64,000 bases of DNA from Shewanella insulae (GTDB taxonomy: Bacteria; Pseudomonadota; Gammaproteobacteria; Enterobacterales; Shewanellaceae): contig NZ_WRPA01000001.1 of assembly GCF_009831655.1 (NCBI RefSeq), forward strand, positions 434,001-498,000, read 5' to 3'. The translations under genes and the position numbers were made by a program. Under the pieces are notes generated by a model. That model ran no database searches. It was not told the origin of the DNA and saw nothing but the letters and a program-made list of their open reading frames with translations. This document shows, in pieces, positions 39,666 through 51,400 of the stretch (within the stretch, counting starts at the first letter, position 1; each line of letters starts with the position of its first letter).

Positions 39666-40439
39666 TTACTCCGATAAGAAGGCGGTGAGCGCCTGCTGGG
39701 GACTGGTGCCAATCGCCCTCTGGTGAACCTGGGCCAGGCCCGCCTCATAGGCCTTACGCCCCGTGGAGACGGCATCGGCAAAGCAGAGCGCCATCTTCAC
39801 CGGATCGCGGCTGGCGGCAATTGCCGTGTTCACTAGTACGGCGCTCGCGCCCATCTCCATGGCCGCCATCGCCTGAGAGGGTGAGCCTATTCCGGCATCG
39901 ACCACCACAGGCACATTGGCCTGCTCTATGATCATCTTCAAAAATGCCGCCGTCTCCAGCCCGCGATTGGAGCCTATTGGGCTACCCAGCGGCATCACGG
40001 CCGCACAGCCTACAGATTCCAAATTACGGCAGAGCACAGGATCGGCATGCACATAGGGCAATACGGTAAAGCCGCGTTCACACAGCACCTTGGCTGCGTT
40101 AAAGGTCTCTATGGGATCTGGCATCAGATATTTAGGATCTGGGTGGATCTCAAGCTTTACCCAGGAGGTACCCAGCACCTCTCGGGCCAGCTCGGCGACG
40201 AAGATCGCCTCCTTGGCATTGCGCGCTCCAGAGGTGTTGGGCAGCAGCTTAACGCCGCTTTGGCGTATGGGCGCCAGAATATCATCGAAACCCGCCTTGA
40301 GATCGAGCCGCTTCATCGCCAGCGTCACTAATTGCGAACCGCTTGCTGCCAAAGCCGCCAACATCTGATCGGCGCTGGCAAACTTGCCCGTGCCGGTAAA
40401 AAGGCGTGAAGAGAACTGACTATCGCCTATCGTTAACAT
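39666..40439 (-). CDS. thiG: Thiazole synthase
   Basis: A 257-residue (beta/alpha)8 enzyme that condenses 1-deoxyxylulose 5-phosphate, dehydroglycine and ThiS-thiocarboxylate into the thiazole phosphate. The lysine that forms the imine is expected in VKLEIHPDP near residue 96; [12 protein letters not shown] and VLVNTAIA shape the phosphate site. It follows thiS by 1 nt. Confidence 0.96.
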   Translation of the reverse strand: MLTIGDSQFSSRLFTGTGKFASADQMLAALAASGSQLVTLAMKRLDLKAGFDDILAPIRQSGVKLLPNTSGARNAKEAIFVAELAREVLGTSWVKLEIHPDPKYLMPDPIETFNAAKVLCERGFTVLPYVHADPVLCRNLESVGCAAVMPLGSPIGSNRGLETAAFLKMIIEQANVPVVVDAGIGSPSQAMAAMEMGASAVLVNTAIAASRDPVKMALCFADAVSTGRKAYEAGLAQVHQRAIGTSPQQALTAFLSE

Positions 40440-40440
40440 A

Positions 40441-40650
40441 TTAACCTCCTGCCACTACGCCAAAGAGTTCAATCACATCGCCCGCCTCACACAGGGTTAA
40501 TGCCCACAGAGACTTTGGAACCACCTCACCTGCCCGCACCAGCGCCACGCTATCCAGGGTGATCTGCTGGTCCTCCAGCATAGACAGCAGACTCGCATTG
40601 GCTGGCACCTGTATTAACTGACCATTTAAACTTAAGCTGATCTCACTCAT
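40441..40650 (-). CDS. thiS: Sulfur-carrier protein ThiS
   Basis: A 69-residue ubiquitin-like sulfur carrier ending in VVAGG; the terminal glycine is adenylated by ThiF and converted to a thiocarboxylate. It overlaps the thiF stop by 8 nt. Confidence 0.95.
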   Translation of the reverse strand: MSEISLSLNGQLIQVPANASLLSMLEDQQITLDSVALVRAGEVVPKSLWALTLCEAGDVIELFGVVAGG

Positions 40651-41491
40651 CTATCTCTCCTAAGGCCGATAAACAGGCTGTCTCACCACGTGCCGCATAA
40701 GCCTTTTCATTCGATTCTTTAATTTCCGCGCAGACCGCGCATTTGGGATCCCGCCGCAGCGCGAATTTCTGGATTTCGCCGGTTAAACCATCGAATCTGT
40801 GCAACCAGCCCAGGCCCGGTAACCCCAGCAATAGCTTTATCGCCAGCAGCGCCTGCATCGAGGCCAAGGTGCCCACCATGGGCCCAAGTATGCCTATGGT
40901 GCTGCAGCTCTCACTCACCCTTAGTTCGGCCGGAAACAGACAGTGATAGCAGCCATTGTCCGGGGATTTGCTCAGATCGAACGCCATCAACTGACCGGCA
41001 AAGTGGGCCGCAGCCGCCACCACGTTAGGCGTGCTCAGCGCCACACAGGCGGCATTGATATGCTGGCGCGTGGCGAAGTTGTCGCTGCAATCGAGCACCA
41101 GACCCACATCCGAGAGCAGAGACTCGGCGTTATCGCCATCCAGACGCACAACCTTGGCCGATATCTGACCAAAAGCCGATACCTGGCTGTTGTCACCTGT
41201 GCCTTTTCCTACCAGCCTGTCTCTGGCGACTTCCGCCTTGTACTGGCCGCAATCGCCATGGGAGAACAGTAGCTGCCGGGGCAGGTTACTCAGCTCCACC
41301 TTGTCATCATCGATCAGGATCAGGCGGCCGATCCCCGCCGCGCTCAGATACTGGGCGCAGAGCTGGCCCAAGCCGCCAAGCCCCACTATGGCGACGCTTG
41401 CATTCATCAGCCTTTGCTGACCCAGTTCGCCGACCTCGGGCAACATGATCTGCCGCGAATATCGGATAAACGCCCTATCATTGAGTGACAT
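40643..41491 (-). CDS. thiF: ThiS adenylyltransferase
   Basis: A 282-residue E1-like enzyme that adenylates ThiS. The ATP-binding motif is IVGLGGLGQ near residue 35. Two pairs of cysteines (CYHC and CAVC, plus CS in SESCSTIG) are the zinc and sulfur-transfer positions of the MoeB/ThiF family. It overlaps thiD-thiE by 14 nt and thiS by 8 nt. Confidence 0.93.
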   Translation of the reverse strand: MSLNDRAFIRYSRQIMLPEVGELGQQRLMNASVAIVGLGGLGQLCAQYLSAAGIGRLILIDDDKVELSNLPRQLLFSHGDCGQYKAEVARDRLVGKGTGDNSQVSAFGQISAKVVRLDGDNAESLLSDVGLVLDCSDNFATRQHINAACVALSTPNVVAAAAHFAGQLMAFDLSKSPDNGCYHCLFPAELRVSESCSTIGILGPMVGTLASMQALLAIKLLLGLPGLGWLHRFDGLTGEIQKFALRRDPKCAVCAEIKESNEKAYAARGETACLSALGEIDE

Positions 41492-43244
41492 AGGCTTTCT
41501 CCCACGTCCTGGCCAGCTGTTTATAGGCCTCGCCCGGCGAGTCTGCCTGGGTCACTGCGCGCACAACGGCCACCGCCTCTACGTTTGTTGCTTTAACCCG
41601 CTCTATACGCGAAGCGTCTATACCGCCGATGGCCACTCTGGGACAATCAGGCTTCCAAAGCGCGACCATACGAGCGAGCATACTCAGCCCCTGAGGATTA
41701 GAAGGCATAGATTTCGTCGGTGTGGGGAAGATATGCCCCAGCGCCAGATAGGATGGATTGAGCTGACTGGCCAGCGCCAACTCGAACACGCCATGACTGG
41801 AGACACCCAGGGCGATCCCCGCCTCGGCGATCCTATTGAGATCCGCCTCAAAAAGATCTTCCTGCCCCAGATGGATGCCGAAGGCGCCATGCTTTAACGC
41901 CAGCTGCCAGTGATCGTTGATAAACACCTGAGCATCGTACTTGCGCCCCAGCGCGATAGCCCCTTGGATCTGCGCTTCTAACGCGGCAGCGCCTTGGCCC
42001 TCTTCTTGCTTGCCCTCCCCTTGTTTGCTCTCTTCTCCTTTGCGACCTGCATGGCCATCATCCTCAAGCTTGATCCTCAGCTGGGCCGTACTTGCGCCGG
42101 CGGCCAGTACCAGCTCCAAAGTATTCAGATTATCCACCACGGGATACACCCCGATGGGACGCTTAAGCCTTGGAAAGCTAAGCCTTGGAAAGCTATGCCT
42201 TGGAAAGCTATACCTTGAAAAATTAGCTGCCGAAGAACTTAGTGAAGAACCTAGTAAAGAAAAACCACTAGCGCTATCTGAAGAGCTTAACTGAGTCCCG
42301 CCGGTCAACTCTGTGATACGGGGAAGCGATATGAGGCCCGAAGGCCAGCCGCAGCGGGTCAATGGCCCGGCGCCGGCGCCCAAGGCTTTGGCCGACGCTA
42401 TGCCTTGGCCCACATAGGTTTTAGCGAGCAGAACAGCATCGTGTAGCACTAGCCCCTGGGCAAGAAAACTGGCGATCGCCGATGACAAGGTGCAGCCGCT
42501 ACCGTGATGATTGGGGTTATCCACTCGCTCACCGCTGAGGCGAAAGCTGGTGTGCTGATGTAGCGGCGAGGTATGCGCCACCGCGTTGCAGATAAAGAGA
42601 TCTTCCGCCTTATCGCTGTGCCAGAGTGAGCCCTTATCACCGCCGGTGATCAGCAGATTGCAGGCTAAGTGCCTTGAGAGTGCGCTTGCCTGACCTAGCA
42701 TCTCATCACTTGATGCCGTTTCTTTCCCCACCAACTTGCCAAACTCGCTGGCGTTCGGCGTCATCAGGGTAAGCAGCTTAGCGAAGGGAGTGAAATCTAA
42801 TCCGTCAAGGTGCTTGGGCTTGCTCTTGCGCTGGGCGGAGGCTTGAACAGCAGATTCGCCAGTCAAGGCATCGCCGCAGGAGGCCACCATCACGGGATCC
42901 AGAATAATCGAGATAGGCAGGCCATCACCCGTTTTCAGTGGCGCAATATGGGTCGCCAGCCAATCGGCGACAAGATTAATCTGACGCTGATTGGCAAGCA
43001 GGCCTATCTTGATCGCCCTTGGCGGCAGATCTGCCAGCAAGGTATCGAGCTGAGCGAGCAAGATAGCCTCACTCACAGGCTCGACACCGTTAACCGCCAC
43101 CGAGTTTTGCGCGGTGACGCAGGTGATCACGCTGCAACCATGGCAGTCCAGGTCCGCCATGGTCGCAAGATCTGCCTGAATGCCCGCACCGCCCCCGCTG
43201 TCTGAACCGGCAATGGTCCAGACGATAGGTTTTTCAGCGGACAT
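41478..43244 (-). CDS. thiD-thiE: Fused HMP-P kinase (ThiD) and thiamine phosphate synthase (ThiE)
   Basis: A 588-residue bifunctional enzyme. Residues about 5-300 are ThiD (WTIAGSDSGGGAGIQAD; HGSGCTLSSAIASF at the phosphate-binding end), which makes HMP pyrophosphate. Residues about 362-585 are ThiE (IGVYPVVDNLNTLELV; HLGQED; ALGHIFPTPTK), which couples it to thiazole phosphate. The linker (about 310-361) is Ser-rich and carries 15-nt tandem repeats. The ThiE part has an extra Lys/Glu/Gly-rich insertion (about 393-412) after its first strand-helix unit, absent from standard ThiE. No separate thiE or thiD is nearby. Confidence 0.93.
   Translation of the reverse strand: MSAEKPIVWTIAGSDSGGGAGIQADLATMADLDCHGCSVITCVTAQNSVAVNGVEPVSEAILLAQLDTLLADLPPRAIKIGLLANQRQINLVADWLATHIAPLKTGDGLPISIILDPVMVASCGDALTGESAVQASAQRKSKPKHLDGLDFTPFAKLLTLMTPNASEFGKLVGKETASSDEMLGQASALSRHLACNLLITGGDKGSLWHSDKAEDLFICNAVAHTSPLHQHTSFRLSGERVDNPNHHGSGCTLSSAIASFLAQGLVLHDAVLLAKTYVGQGIASAKALGAGAGPLTRCGWPSGLISLPRITELTGGTQLSSSDSASGFSLLGSSLSSSAANFSRYSFPRHSFPRLSFPRLKRPIGVYPVVDNLNTLELVLAAGASTAQLRIKLEDDGHAGRKGEESKQGEGKQEEGQGAAALEAQIQGAIALGRKYDAQVFINDHWQLALKHGAFGIHLGQEDLFEADLNRIAEAGIALGVSSHGVFELALASQLNPSYLALGHIFPTPTKSMPSNPQGLSMLARMVALWKPDCPRVAIGGIDASRIERVKATNVEAVAVVRAVTQADSPGEAYKQLARTWEKAYVTQ
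42164..42223 (-). repeat. 15-nt tandem repeat in the thiD-thiE linker
   Basis: Four units of the plus-strand pattern TAAGCCTTGGAAAGC; the first two are identical, the third differs at one base and the fourth is degenerate. It encodes repeated SFPRL-type pentapeptides in the linker. Confidence 0.85.
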
Positions 43245-43246
43245 GG

Positions 43247-45424
<2,178 letters not shown>

Positions 45425-45474
45425 TCAATCCTTTGCCCGATAAAAATCGGCGGCGACACTATGGTCATATCATG

Positions 45475-45556
45475 CTTGTTTCCTTCGCAGGGACTAACCT
45501 GATCAGGTTCAACGGATCCCGAATAAACGGTCTCAGCCTAATGGCACTCCGACAAG
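45475..45556 (-). promoter_or_regulatory. TPP (THI-box) riboswitch
   Basis: The minus strand shows the P1 arms CTTGT/ACAAG, the GGAGTGCC and CTGAGA elements, then GAACCTGATCAGGTTAG and CCCTGCGAAGGAAAC, the conserved parts of the thiamine pyrophosphate aptamer. It lies about 190 nt before the thiC start. Downstream, a CTGG/CCAG hairpin followed by TATTTTT (around 45390) could act as an attenuator. Confidence 0.95.
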
Positions 45557-45564
45557 AGGGCCTC

Positions 45565-45594
45565 AGTATAGACCTAAGAGATTGAAGGTGGCAA
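45565..45594 (-). promoter_or_regulatory. Probable promoter of the thiamine operon
   Basis: Minus strand TTGCCA (45589-45594), an 18-nt spacer and TATACT (45565-45570), immediately before the riboswitch aptamer. Confidence 0.7.
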
Positions 45595-45707
45595 GCCCCT
45601 TCCAATACATTGTGACATCAAATTAGACGATACGTATAAAAGAATAAAAACAGAAAGTTAAAGCAAACCAAAATGGCAAACCCAAATTTAAGTGAAAATA
45701 TATCACA

Positions 45708-46883
45708 CTAATTTTTATCTTTAACCTTAACGCCCATCATACTCAGATGCTTATCGAGGGAGTCTTTGATCGCCTGTTTCACCTTGTCGCCACCGCACTT
45801 AAAGGGGAAGCCTAAGTTTTCCCCATGGGGGTTAATTGGCGTCGCCACACTCACCACGCGATAACAGGTATCTCCTATCTTGACGATACGATTAGGATCC
45901 AACTTGCTGTCTAAGGTGATTGCCGCCTCATATTCATTCTCCTTAGGCAGAACTAATCCCCTCATCTCGCCATCCATCTCACTCATCGACTTCTTTTGGG
46001 TGGCATTGCTGGCGGCGCGCTCTACTAACTCATCCAGCCGTGACTGCCTATATCTCACCATATAATCGCCAGCCACAGCGCTTGCCGCCCCCGAGTCTGC
46101 TGCTGGCTCGGCCGCCAAGTTGAGACCTGTCGCCCCCTCGAACGAGAATGCGCCACTCTCTTTCTGAATGTCATCCGATGGCTTAGTCTCAGGCACAATC
46201 CTAGACTCAGAGGTATTAGACGCTGAGGTATCAGTCGCCGGGGCATTGGTGGTCTGAGTCGCATTGGCATGGGTAACAGTGGGTTGAGTTACTTTGTCTT
46301 GAGTTACTTTGTCTTGAGTTAATTTGTCTTGAGTTACTTTGCCCTGGCTATCGGTGGCTCTAATAGCTGGTGCCAGCTTTTCAGGACTCGGTTCACTCGG
46401 CACCTGATTTTCCTGAGTCACGCCAGCCTCTTGATTAAGCGCATCTTGACTTGACTCATTTTGAACCAACTTCGTCAGAGGCAGTTTTACTGTCGCCTCG
46501 GCAGGGCGATACTTGGCCCTCATGGCGTCAAACTCTGCCTGAGTGAGCATATAGGCGCTGATGGCCTTCTTGTCTCCCTTAGTTGAATCTTGAGCCAGAT
46601 ATGGCCCATCAAACTGCCAACTCAGCAGGGCCAGCAACACGAGATGTACCAGCAAGACGGCCAGGAAGATATGCAGCTCTTGCCAGCCTATCCTCGCACT
46701 TAGACCGAAAGAAGATGGGCCCTTAGCAAGCGGGACGCTAGCAGCATCAGAGCCCTGCTCGGCGCGCTCATTCTGCTCGGGCTCATTGACTGGTTCACAG
46801 AAGGCTAACTGCCCGAGATCTATATCAAGATTATGGTGGGGCCAGGAAGATTGACTATCCTTAGGGAGCACTCGCAATACCAA
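45708..46883 (-). CDS. Unrecognised single-TM protein with a TQDK repeat
   Basis: A 391-residue protein that I do not recognise. An acidic cytoplasmic N-terminus (about 1-65) leads to one TM helix (about 71-90: LHIFLAVLLVHLVLLALLSW), then a long Thr/Ser/Gln-rich periplasmic linker, and a C-terminal domain (about 275-390) with two cysteines (GDTCYRVVSV and FPFKCGGDK) that could form a disulfide. The layout recalls TonB/TolA-type periplasm-spanning proteins, but no such domain is evident. The apparent start is TTG, preceded by AAAGGATGAG. The linker carries a 15-nt tandem repeat. Confidence 0.65.
   Translation of the reverse strand: MVLRVLPKDSQSSWPHHNLDIDLGQLAFCEPVNEPEQNERAEQGSDAASVPLAKGPSSFGLSARIGWQELHIFLAVLLVHLVLLALLSWQFDGPYLAQDSTKGDKKAISAYMLTQAEFDAMRAKYRPAEATVKLPLTKLVQNESSQDALNQEAGVTQENQVPSEPSPEKLAPAIRATDSQGKVTQDKLTQDKVTQDKVTQPTVTHANATQTTNAPATDTSASNTSESRIVPETKPSDDIQKESGAFSFEGATGLNLAAEPAADSGAASAVAGDYMVRYRQSRLDELVERAASNATQKKSMSEMDGEMRGLVLPKENEYEAAITLDSKLDPNRIVKIGDTCYRVVSVATPINPHGENLGFPFKCGGDKVKQAIKDSLDKHLSMMGVKVKDKN
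46281..46340 (-). repeat. 15-nt tandem repeat in the single-TM protein gene
   Basis: Four units of the plus-strand pattern GTCTTGAGTTACTTT (46281, 46296, 46311, 46326). It encodes VTQDK pentapeptides in the periplasmic linker. Confidence 0.88.
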
Positions 46884-47015
46884 CTCATCCTTTCCTTAGG
46901 AGACTTAGCGAGTTAGAGGTGATGAGGCGCGATAAGTTCAACCAAGGATAAACAGTGGACATAGGTAAATATAAAATACAATAAAATCAAACACTAAATC
47001 TTACAGCAATGGTTT

Positions 47016-47035
47016 AAGCTTACATATGTACGCTT
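47016..47035. promoter_or_regulatory. Near-perfect 20-bp palindrome upstream of the PAQR gene
   Basis: AAGCT-TACATATGTA-CGCTT; the reverse complement matches 18 of 20 positions. It lies about 70 nt before the hemolysin III gene and about 130 nt before the divergent gene. Possible operator; the regulator is unknown. Confidence 0.35.
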
Positions 47036-47106
47036 AACTATTTCTTTTGTGTAAGCTTGCTGATAGACTCCCCATTAATCAGGTCTAACCAGTTTTAGAG
47101 AGTCTT

Positions 47107-47817
47107 ATGCCGCCACAGCCCTTGCCGCCACAAACCATGCGGCACCAAGAGATCAGCCTGAGCGACCAGTCCAGCTTAGTTACGTCGGTCGCTCCCTATA
47201 GCCGCTCGGAAGAGCTGGCAAACGCCCTCAGCCATGGCCTGGGGGTCGTCGCAGGTATTCTGGCACTGGTGTTTTCGCTGCTCAAGGGGTGGGACAGGCT
47301 AACCGATCTACAACTTGGCGGATTGGCGCTCTACTGTTTAAGCATCATACTCCTGTTTCTCTGCTCGACTCTCTATCACAGCGTCTCGGCGCCTGAATTA
47401 AAACATAGGCTCAAGATAGCCGATCACTGCGCCATCTACCTGTTGATTGCCGGCACCTACACCCCTCTGATGCAGATCCTGCTCGACAGTGTCGAGGCCG
47501 ATGCTATTCTCATCGCCATCTGGTGTCTGGCTCTCGGCGGGATCCTGTTCAAGACGCTGTTTATTCATCGCTTCAAGATCTTTAGCCTGGTGCTCTATCT
47601 GGTAATGGGCTGGTTGTGTGTCATAGTGATGAAGCAGCTGCTTGCGGCCATGAGTCCTCTGGGGTTTCAGCTACTCCTGGCAGGCGGGATCTTCTACAGT
47701 GTCGGGGTGATCTTCTATGTGGGTAAACGCATCCCCTATAATCATGCCATCTGGCACCTGTTTGTCCTTGCCGGTGCCCTCAGCCACTTCTTATGCGTCT
47801 ATCTAACGGTGATCTAG
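47107..47817 (+). CDS. Hemolysin III / PAQR family membrane protein
   Basis: A 236-residue seven-TM protein of the hemolysin III branch of the PAQR family (E. coli YqfA type). Diagnostic segments are EELANALSHGLGVVAGI, FLCSTLYHSVSAPELKHRLKIADHCAIYLLIAGTYTP (in parts) and the closing HAIWHLFVLAGALSHF, which hold the conserved Ser, His and Asp proposed to bind metal. Despite the name, lysis is not established. Its 3' end overlaps the convergent DTW gene by 15 nt. Confidence 0.9.
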   Translation: MPPQPLPPQTMRHQEISLSDQSSLVTSVAPYSRSEELANALSHGLGVVAGILALVFSLLKGWDRLTDLQLGGLALYCLSIILLFLCSTLYHSVSAPELKHRLKIADHCAIYLLIAGTYTPLMQILLDSVEADAILIAIWCLALGGILFKTLFIHRFKIFSLVLYLVMGWLCVIVMKQLLAAMSPLGFQLLLAGGIFYSVGVIFYVGKRIPYNHAIWHLFVLAGALSHFLCVYLTVI

Positions 47818-48330
47818 CATAAAGGCATCAAATGCCTCGTCGAGCTGCAGCGCCTCCTGGCTCATATCCAAACTCTTCATCAGGCTAATGATGCACTCTA
47901 TGGTGCAAAGCCCCTGAGATAGCTGATTTCGCCTCAGACGATAACGTGACGGTTCGCTCTCCTGCAACGTAAGCCTCCTCGCTGCTTGCAAATAAGGACT
48001 CTGGCGCACCATCTTTCTGGCCTCCTGCCAGGTGCCATCGAGAATGATCACCTGAGGCGCGCCCCGCTCCCCCACTTTTTGGGCTAGAAGTTGTTCGGTC
48101 GTGATAGTCTCATACACGCCCGCCCCATTGTCCCGTTCACCCGCCTCATTCTCCTTGGGAAAGAGCAACAGGGCGTCACCCGATTCACAGGCCTGTTTTA
48201 TTGCCTCGTCGGGCGCAACCCGCGACCAAGGCACACGGCGGCACAGCTCAGGGAAAGCGGCTAACGCCAACTGACCTGTGTTGCTAGGACGCTCATATTC
48301 CCGCTCGTGTGTTAGTAAGACAAACTTCAC
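47803..48330 (-). CDS. DTW-domain protein (tRNA-uridine aminocarboxypropyltransferase family)
   Basis: A 175-residue member of the DTW family, which includes E. coli TapT, the enzyme that makes acp3U47 in tRNA. The signature here is LDGTWQEARKM (Gly between Asp and Thr), followed by RLRRNQLSQGLCTIECI, the typical SAM-fold end. E. coli TapT is about 230 residues and starts with a Cys-rich metal-binding segment; that is absent here, so this is the shorter paralogous form. Target uridine unknown. Confidence 0.82.
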   Translation of the reverse strand: MKFVLLTHEREYERPSNTGQLALAAFPELCRRVPWSRVAPDEAIKQACESGDALLLFPKENEAGERDNGAGVYETITTEQLLAQKVGERGAPQVIILDGTWQEARKMVRQSPYLQAARRLTLQESEPSRYRLRRNQLSQGLCTIECIISLMKSLDMSQEALQLDEAFDAFMLDHR

Positions 48331-48490
48331 TCATCTCTCCCTGCCGTTTCGCTGGTATTTGGCACAAAAACTCACGCCTAGTTAAGCCAAAGGCGATGAG
48401 TATACCTCAAAGGGCCAGGACGAGAACAATGGCAGGGGCAACACCGAGATGACTGTACTCACCCTGGGTAAAATGATTAACACACGGCCA

Positions 48491-51400
48491 CTAACGAAAG
48501 TCCCTCGAGCTCGATTCAAAATCATTCACCATAGCAGATAGATCCTCCAGCCTGCCCGCGATAATGTGCGACACGCCAGAGTGAGTCTCTAGCACTCCGG
48601 TTACCTTTAAAATTTTTGATGTCAAAAATGGCTGACGCTGCTCTCTGGCCGTGGCGCTCCAGACGATCACATTGATGTTGCCTGTCTCATCTTCTAACGT
48701 CACAAAGGTGACTCCTGAGGCGGTCCCGGGACGCTGACGCCCCACCACAACGCCCGCCACACGCACAAGCTGCCCGTGACGGCACTTGACTAACTCGCAG
48801 GCGCGGCGACAACCCTCAAATGGCGCCAGCCCTCTGAGCTGAGCCATCACATGACGCCCCAGGCTGAGCCCCAGGTGACGATAGTCACTCTGCATGGCCG
48901 CCATCTCACTGGGTGGCGCCAAGGCCACCTGACTGGCGACGGGCGGCAGGTCATCGAAAAGCGGAAGACTCGGCTGATAGGCGCTGAGTTGCCAACGCGC
49001 CTGATACCTATGCCCGGCCAGCGTCAACAGGGCATCGGCGCTAGCCAGCAAGGTCAGACAGCCCTGAGACAAGCCTAGCTCATAGAGCTGCTCGCCCCGG
49101 GTAAAGCCGTTTTCGGGGCGCGCCGCGATAAGGGCTTTTACCTCCTCCCGCCTCAGCCCCTTAACCTGTCGAAAGCCCAGGCGTATCGCGGGCTGCTCGG
49201 CTTCCGGCAAGATCACCAGGCTATTATCCCAGTCACTGTGATTGACACACACCGGCAGCACCATGACGTCGTGGCGCTGCACATCCTGAATAAGCTGTGA
49301 CGGGCTATAGAAGCCCATGGGTTGACTGTTAAGCAAGGCGCAGCAGAAGGCCGCCGGATAATGATGTTTAAGATAGGCCGACACATAGGCCAGCAGGGCA
49401 AAGCTGGCGGAGTGGGACTCGGGAAAACCATACTCACCGAAGCCTTTGATCTGCCTGTAGATCTGCTCGGCGAATGTCTGGCTGTAACCCCGCGCCGCCA
49501 TCCCCTGGAGCAGTTTGGCCTCAAACTTATCCAGCTCACCGGTGCGCTTCCAGCTCGCCATCGCCCGGCGCAGCTGATCCGCCTCGCCGCCACTGAAACC
49601 TGCGGCCACCATGGCCAGCTCAATCACCTGCTCCTGAAAGATAGGCACTCCCATGGTGCGGGATAGCACGGATTCGACTGCCGGGCTGGGATATTCCACC
49701 GCCTCCAGGCCATCCCGCCGTCTCAGGTAGGGATGCACCATATCCCCCTGAATTGGCCCGGGCCTGACGATGGCGATCTGCACTACAAGGTCGTAGTAAC
49801 AGGCTGGCTTAAGCCTTGGTAGCATGGCGCTCTGCGCCCGTGACTCGACCTGAAACACCCCTATGCTGTCGCCCGCCTGCAACATGCGATAGACCTCGGC
49901 CTCCTCCCATGTCACATCGGCCATGGAAAAGGCTTTCTCTGGGCGACTCAACAAGGCGAAGGTCTTACGGATCGCCGTCAGCATTCCCAGAGCCAGGATA
50001 TCCACCTTCAACAGACCCAGGCTCTCCAGGTCATCCTTATCCCACTGGATCACTGTACGATCCGCCATGGCCGCATTTTCAATGGGCACCAGCTCAGACA
50101 AAGGCCCTGCGGAGATGATGAAACCTCCCACGTGCTGGGACAGGTGACGGGGAAAGCCTATCAATGTCTGCACCAAGGGCAATAACATGCGCCCGCGGCC
50201 AGCTTCTGGCAACATGGTGGCTAGCTGAGCCGTCCAGTGATGCTTGGGATCCCGGCGATCGATATTCTTTACCATCAGGGCGACCTGCTCGGCATCTATC
50301 CCCAGCGCCTTGCCCACATCGCCCATGGCACTCTTGAAGCGGTAGCAGATCACAGCGGCGGCCAGTGCCGTACGCTCACGACCATATTTACGGTAGATAT
50401 ACTGGATCACCTCCTCGCGCCGCTCATGCTCGAAGTCCACGTCGATATCCGGTGGCTCGTTACGCTCCTTGGAGATGAAGCGTTCGAACAACATGTTGAT
50501 CTTGGTGGGATCCACCTCTGTGATCCCGAGGCAATAACAGACCACTGAGTTGGCGGCAGAGCCCCGGCCCTGATAGAGGATCTGCTGGGACTTGGCGAAG
50601 CAGACAATGTCATAGATGGTCAGAAAGAAATACTCATAGGCCATCGCCGCGATCAGCTCTAACTCCTTCTCATACTGCGCTCTCACCTTCTCTGGCACCC
50701 CATTGGGGAAGCGTCGCCTGGCGCCTTCACGCACCGCCTGCGCCAGATAGTCGCGGGCCTGCATGCTGGCGGGCACCACCTCGGCCGGATACTCATACTT
50801 GAGCTCATCCAAGGAGAAATGGCAGCGACGAGCCAAGGCCAGGCCGTTGTCGATCCACTCTTGCGGATAACGTTTACGCTGCGCCGCAATCGGCTTGAGG
50901 CTAGCCTCGGCGTTGATGGAACACAGTGCCGCGCCACTATCGAGATCCCGCCCATGGGCGATACAGGTCAAAATATCCAGCAGCGGCTGACGCTCAGCCT
51001 CGTGCATACGCACCCCGCCAGCCGCCACGCAGGGAATGTTCTGGGCCTGACTCAGCCATTGCCACTGCTGCAGGTTAAGCGCCTCCCCCGGCAGCAAGAG
51101 CCGCTCCATCAAGAAATGCAGACGATCCGAAAAGGCTAAAACCAGCCGCGAGGCTAGGCTCGCTATGTGCTCACGGTAGCGGGACAACAAACTAGGCTCA
51201 TCGCTTTGTGCCGTATCGCCCCCTGCCAAGTCACTCCTAACCTCGTCACTCTTTGCGACGTCAGCCTGCCTAAACTGCGCCAGCGTGGGTGGGCGCCACA
51301 GTAGCAGGCTGTGCTGCTGAGCCAAGATAGCCTCTAGGCTCACCCTGTACTCGCCCTTGCCCTGGCTTCGCCTGGCTTTGGTGATCAGGGCGCTGATCTC

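Noticed and set aside
39662..39781. 40-codon N-terminal extension of ThiH
   Set aside because: It lies inside thiG in another frame and gives an Arg/Pro-rich leader unlike any radical-SAM start.
49213..49623. Long alternative-frame open frames within dnaE2, thiC and uvrB
   Set aside because: They are antisense or shifted-frame shadows of clearly conserved genes, with no ribosome sites and biased compositions.
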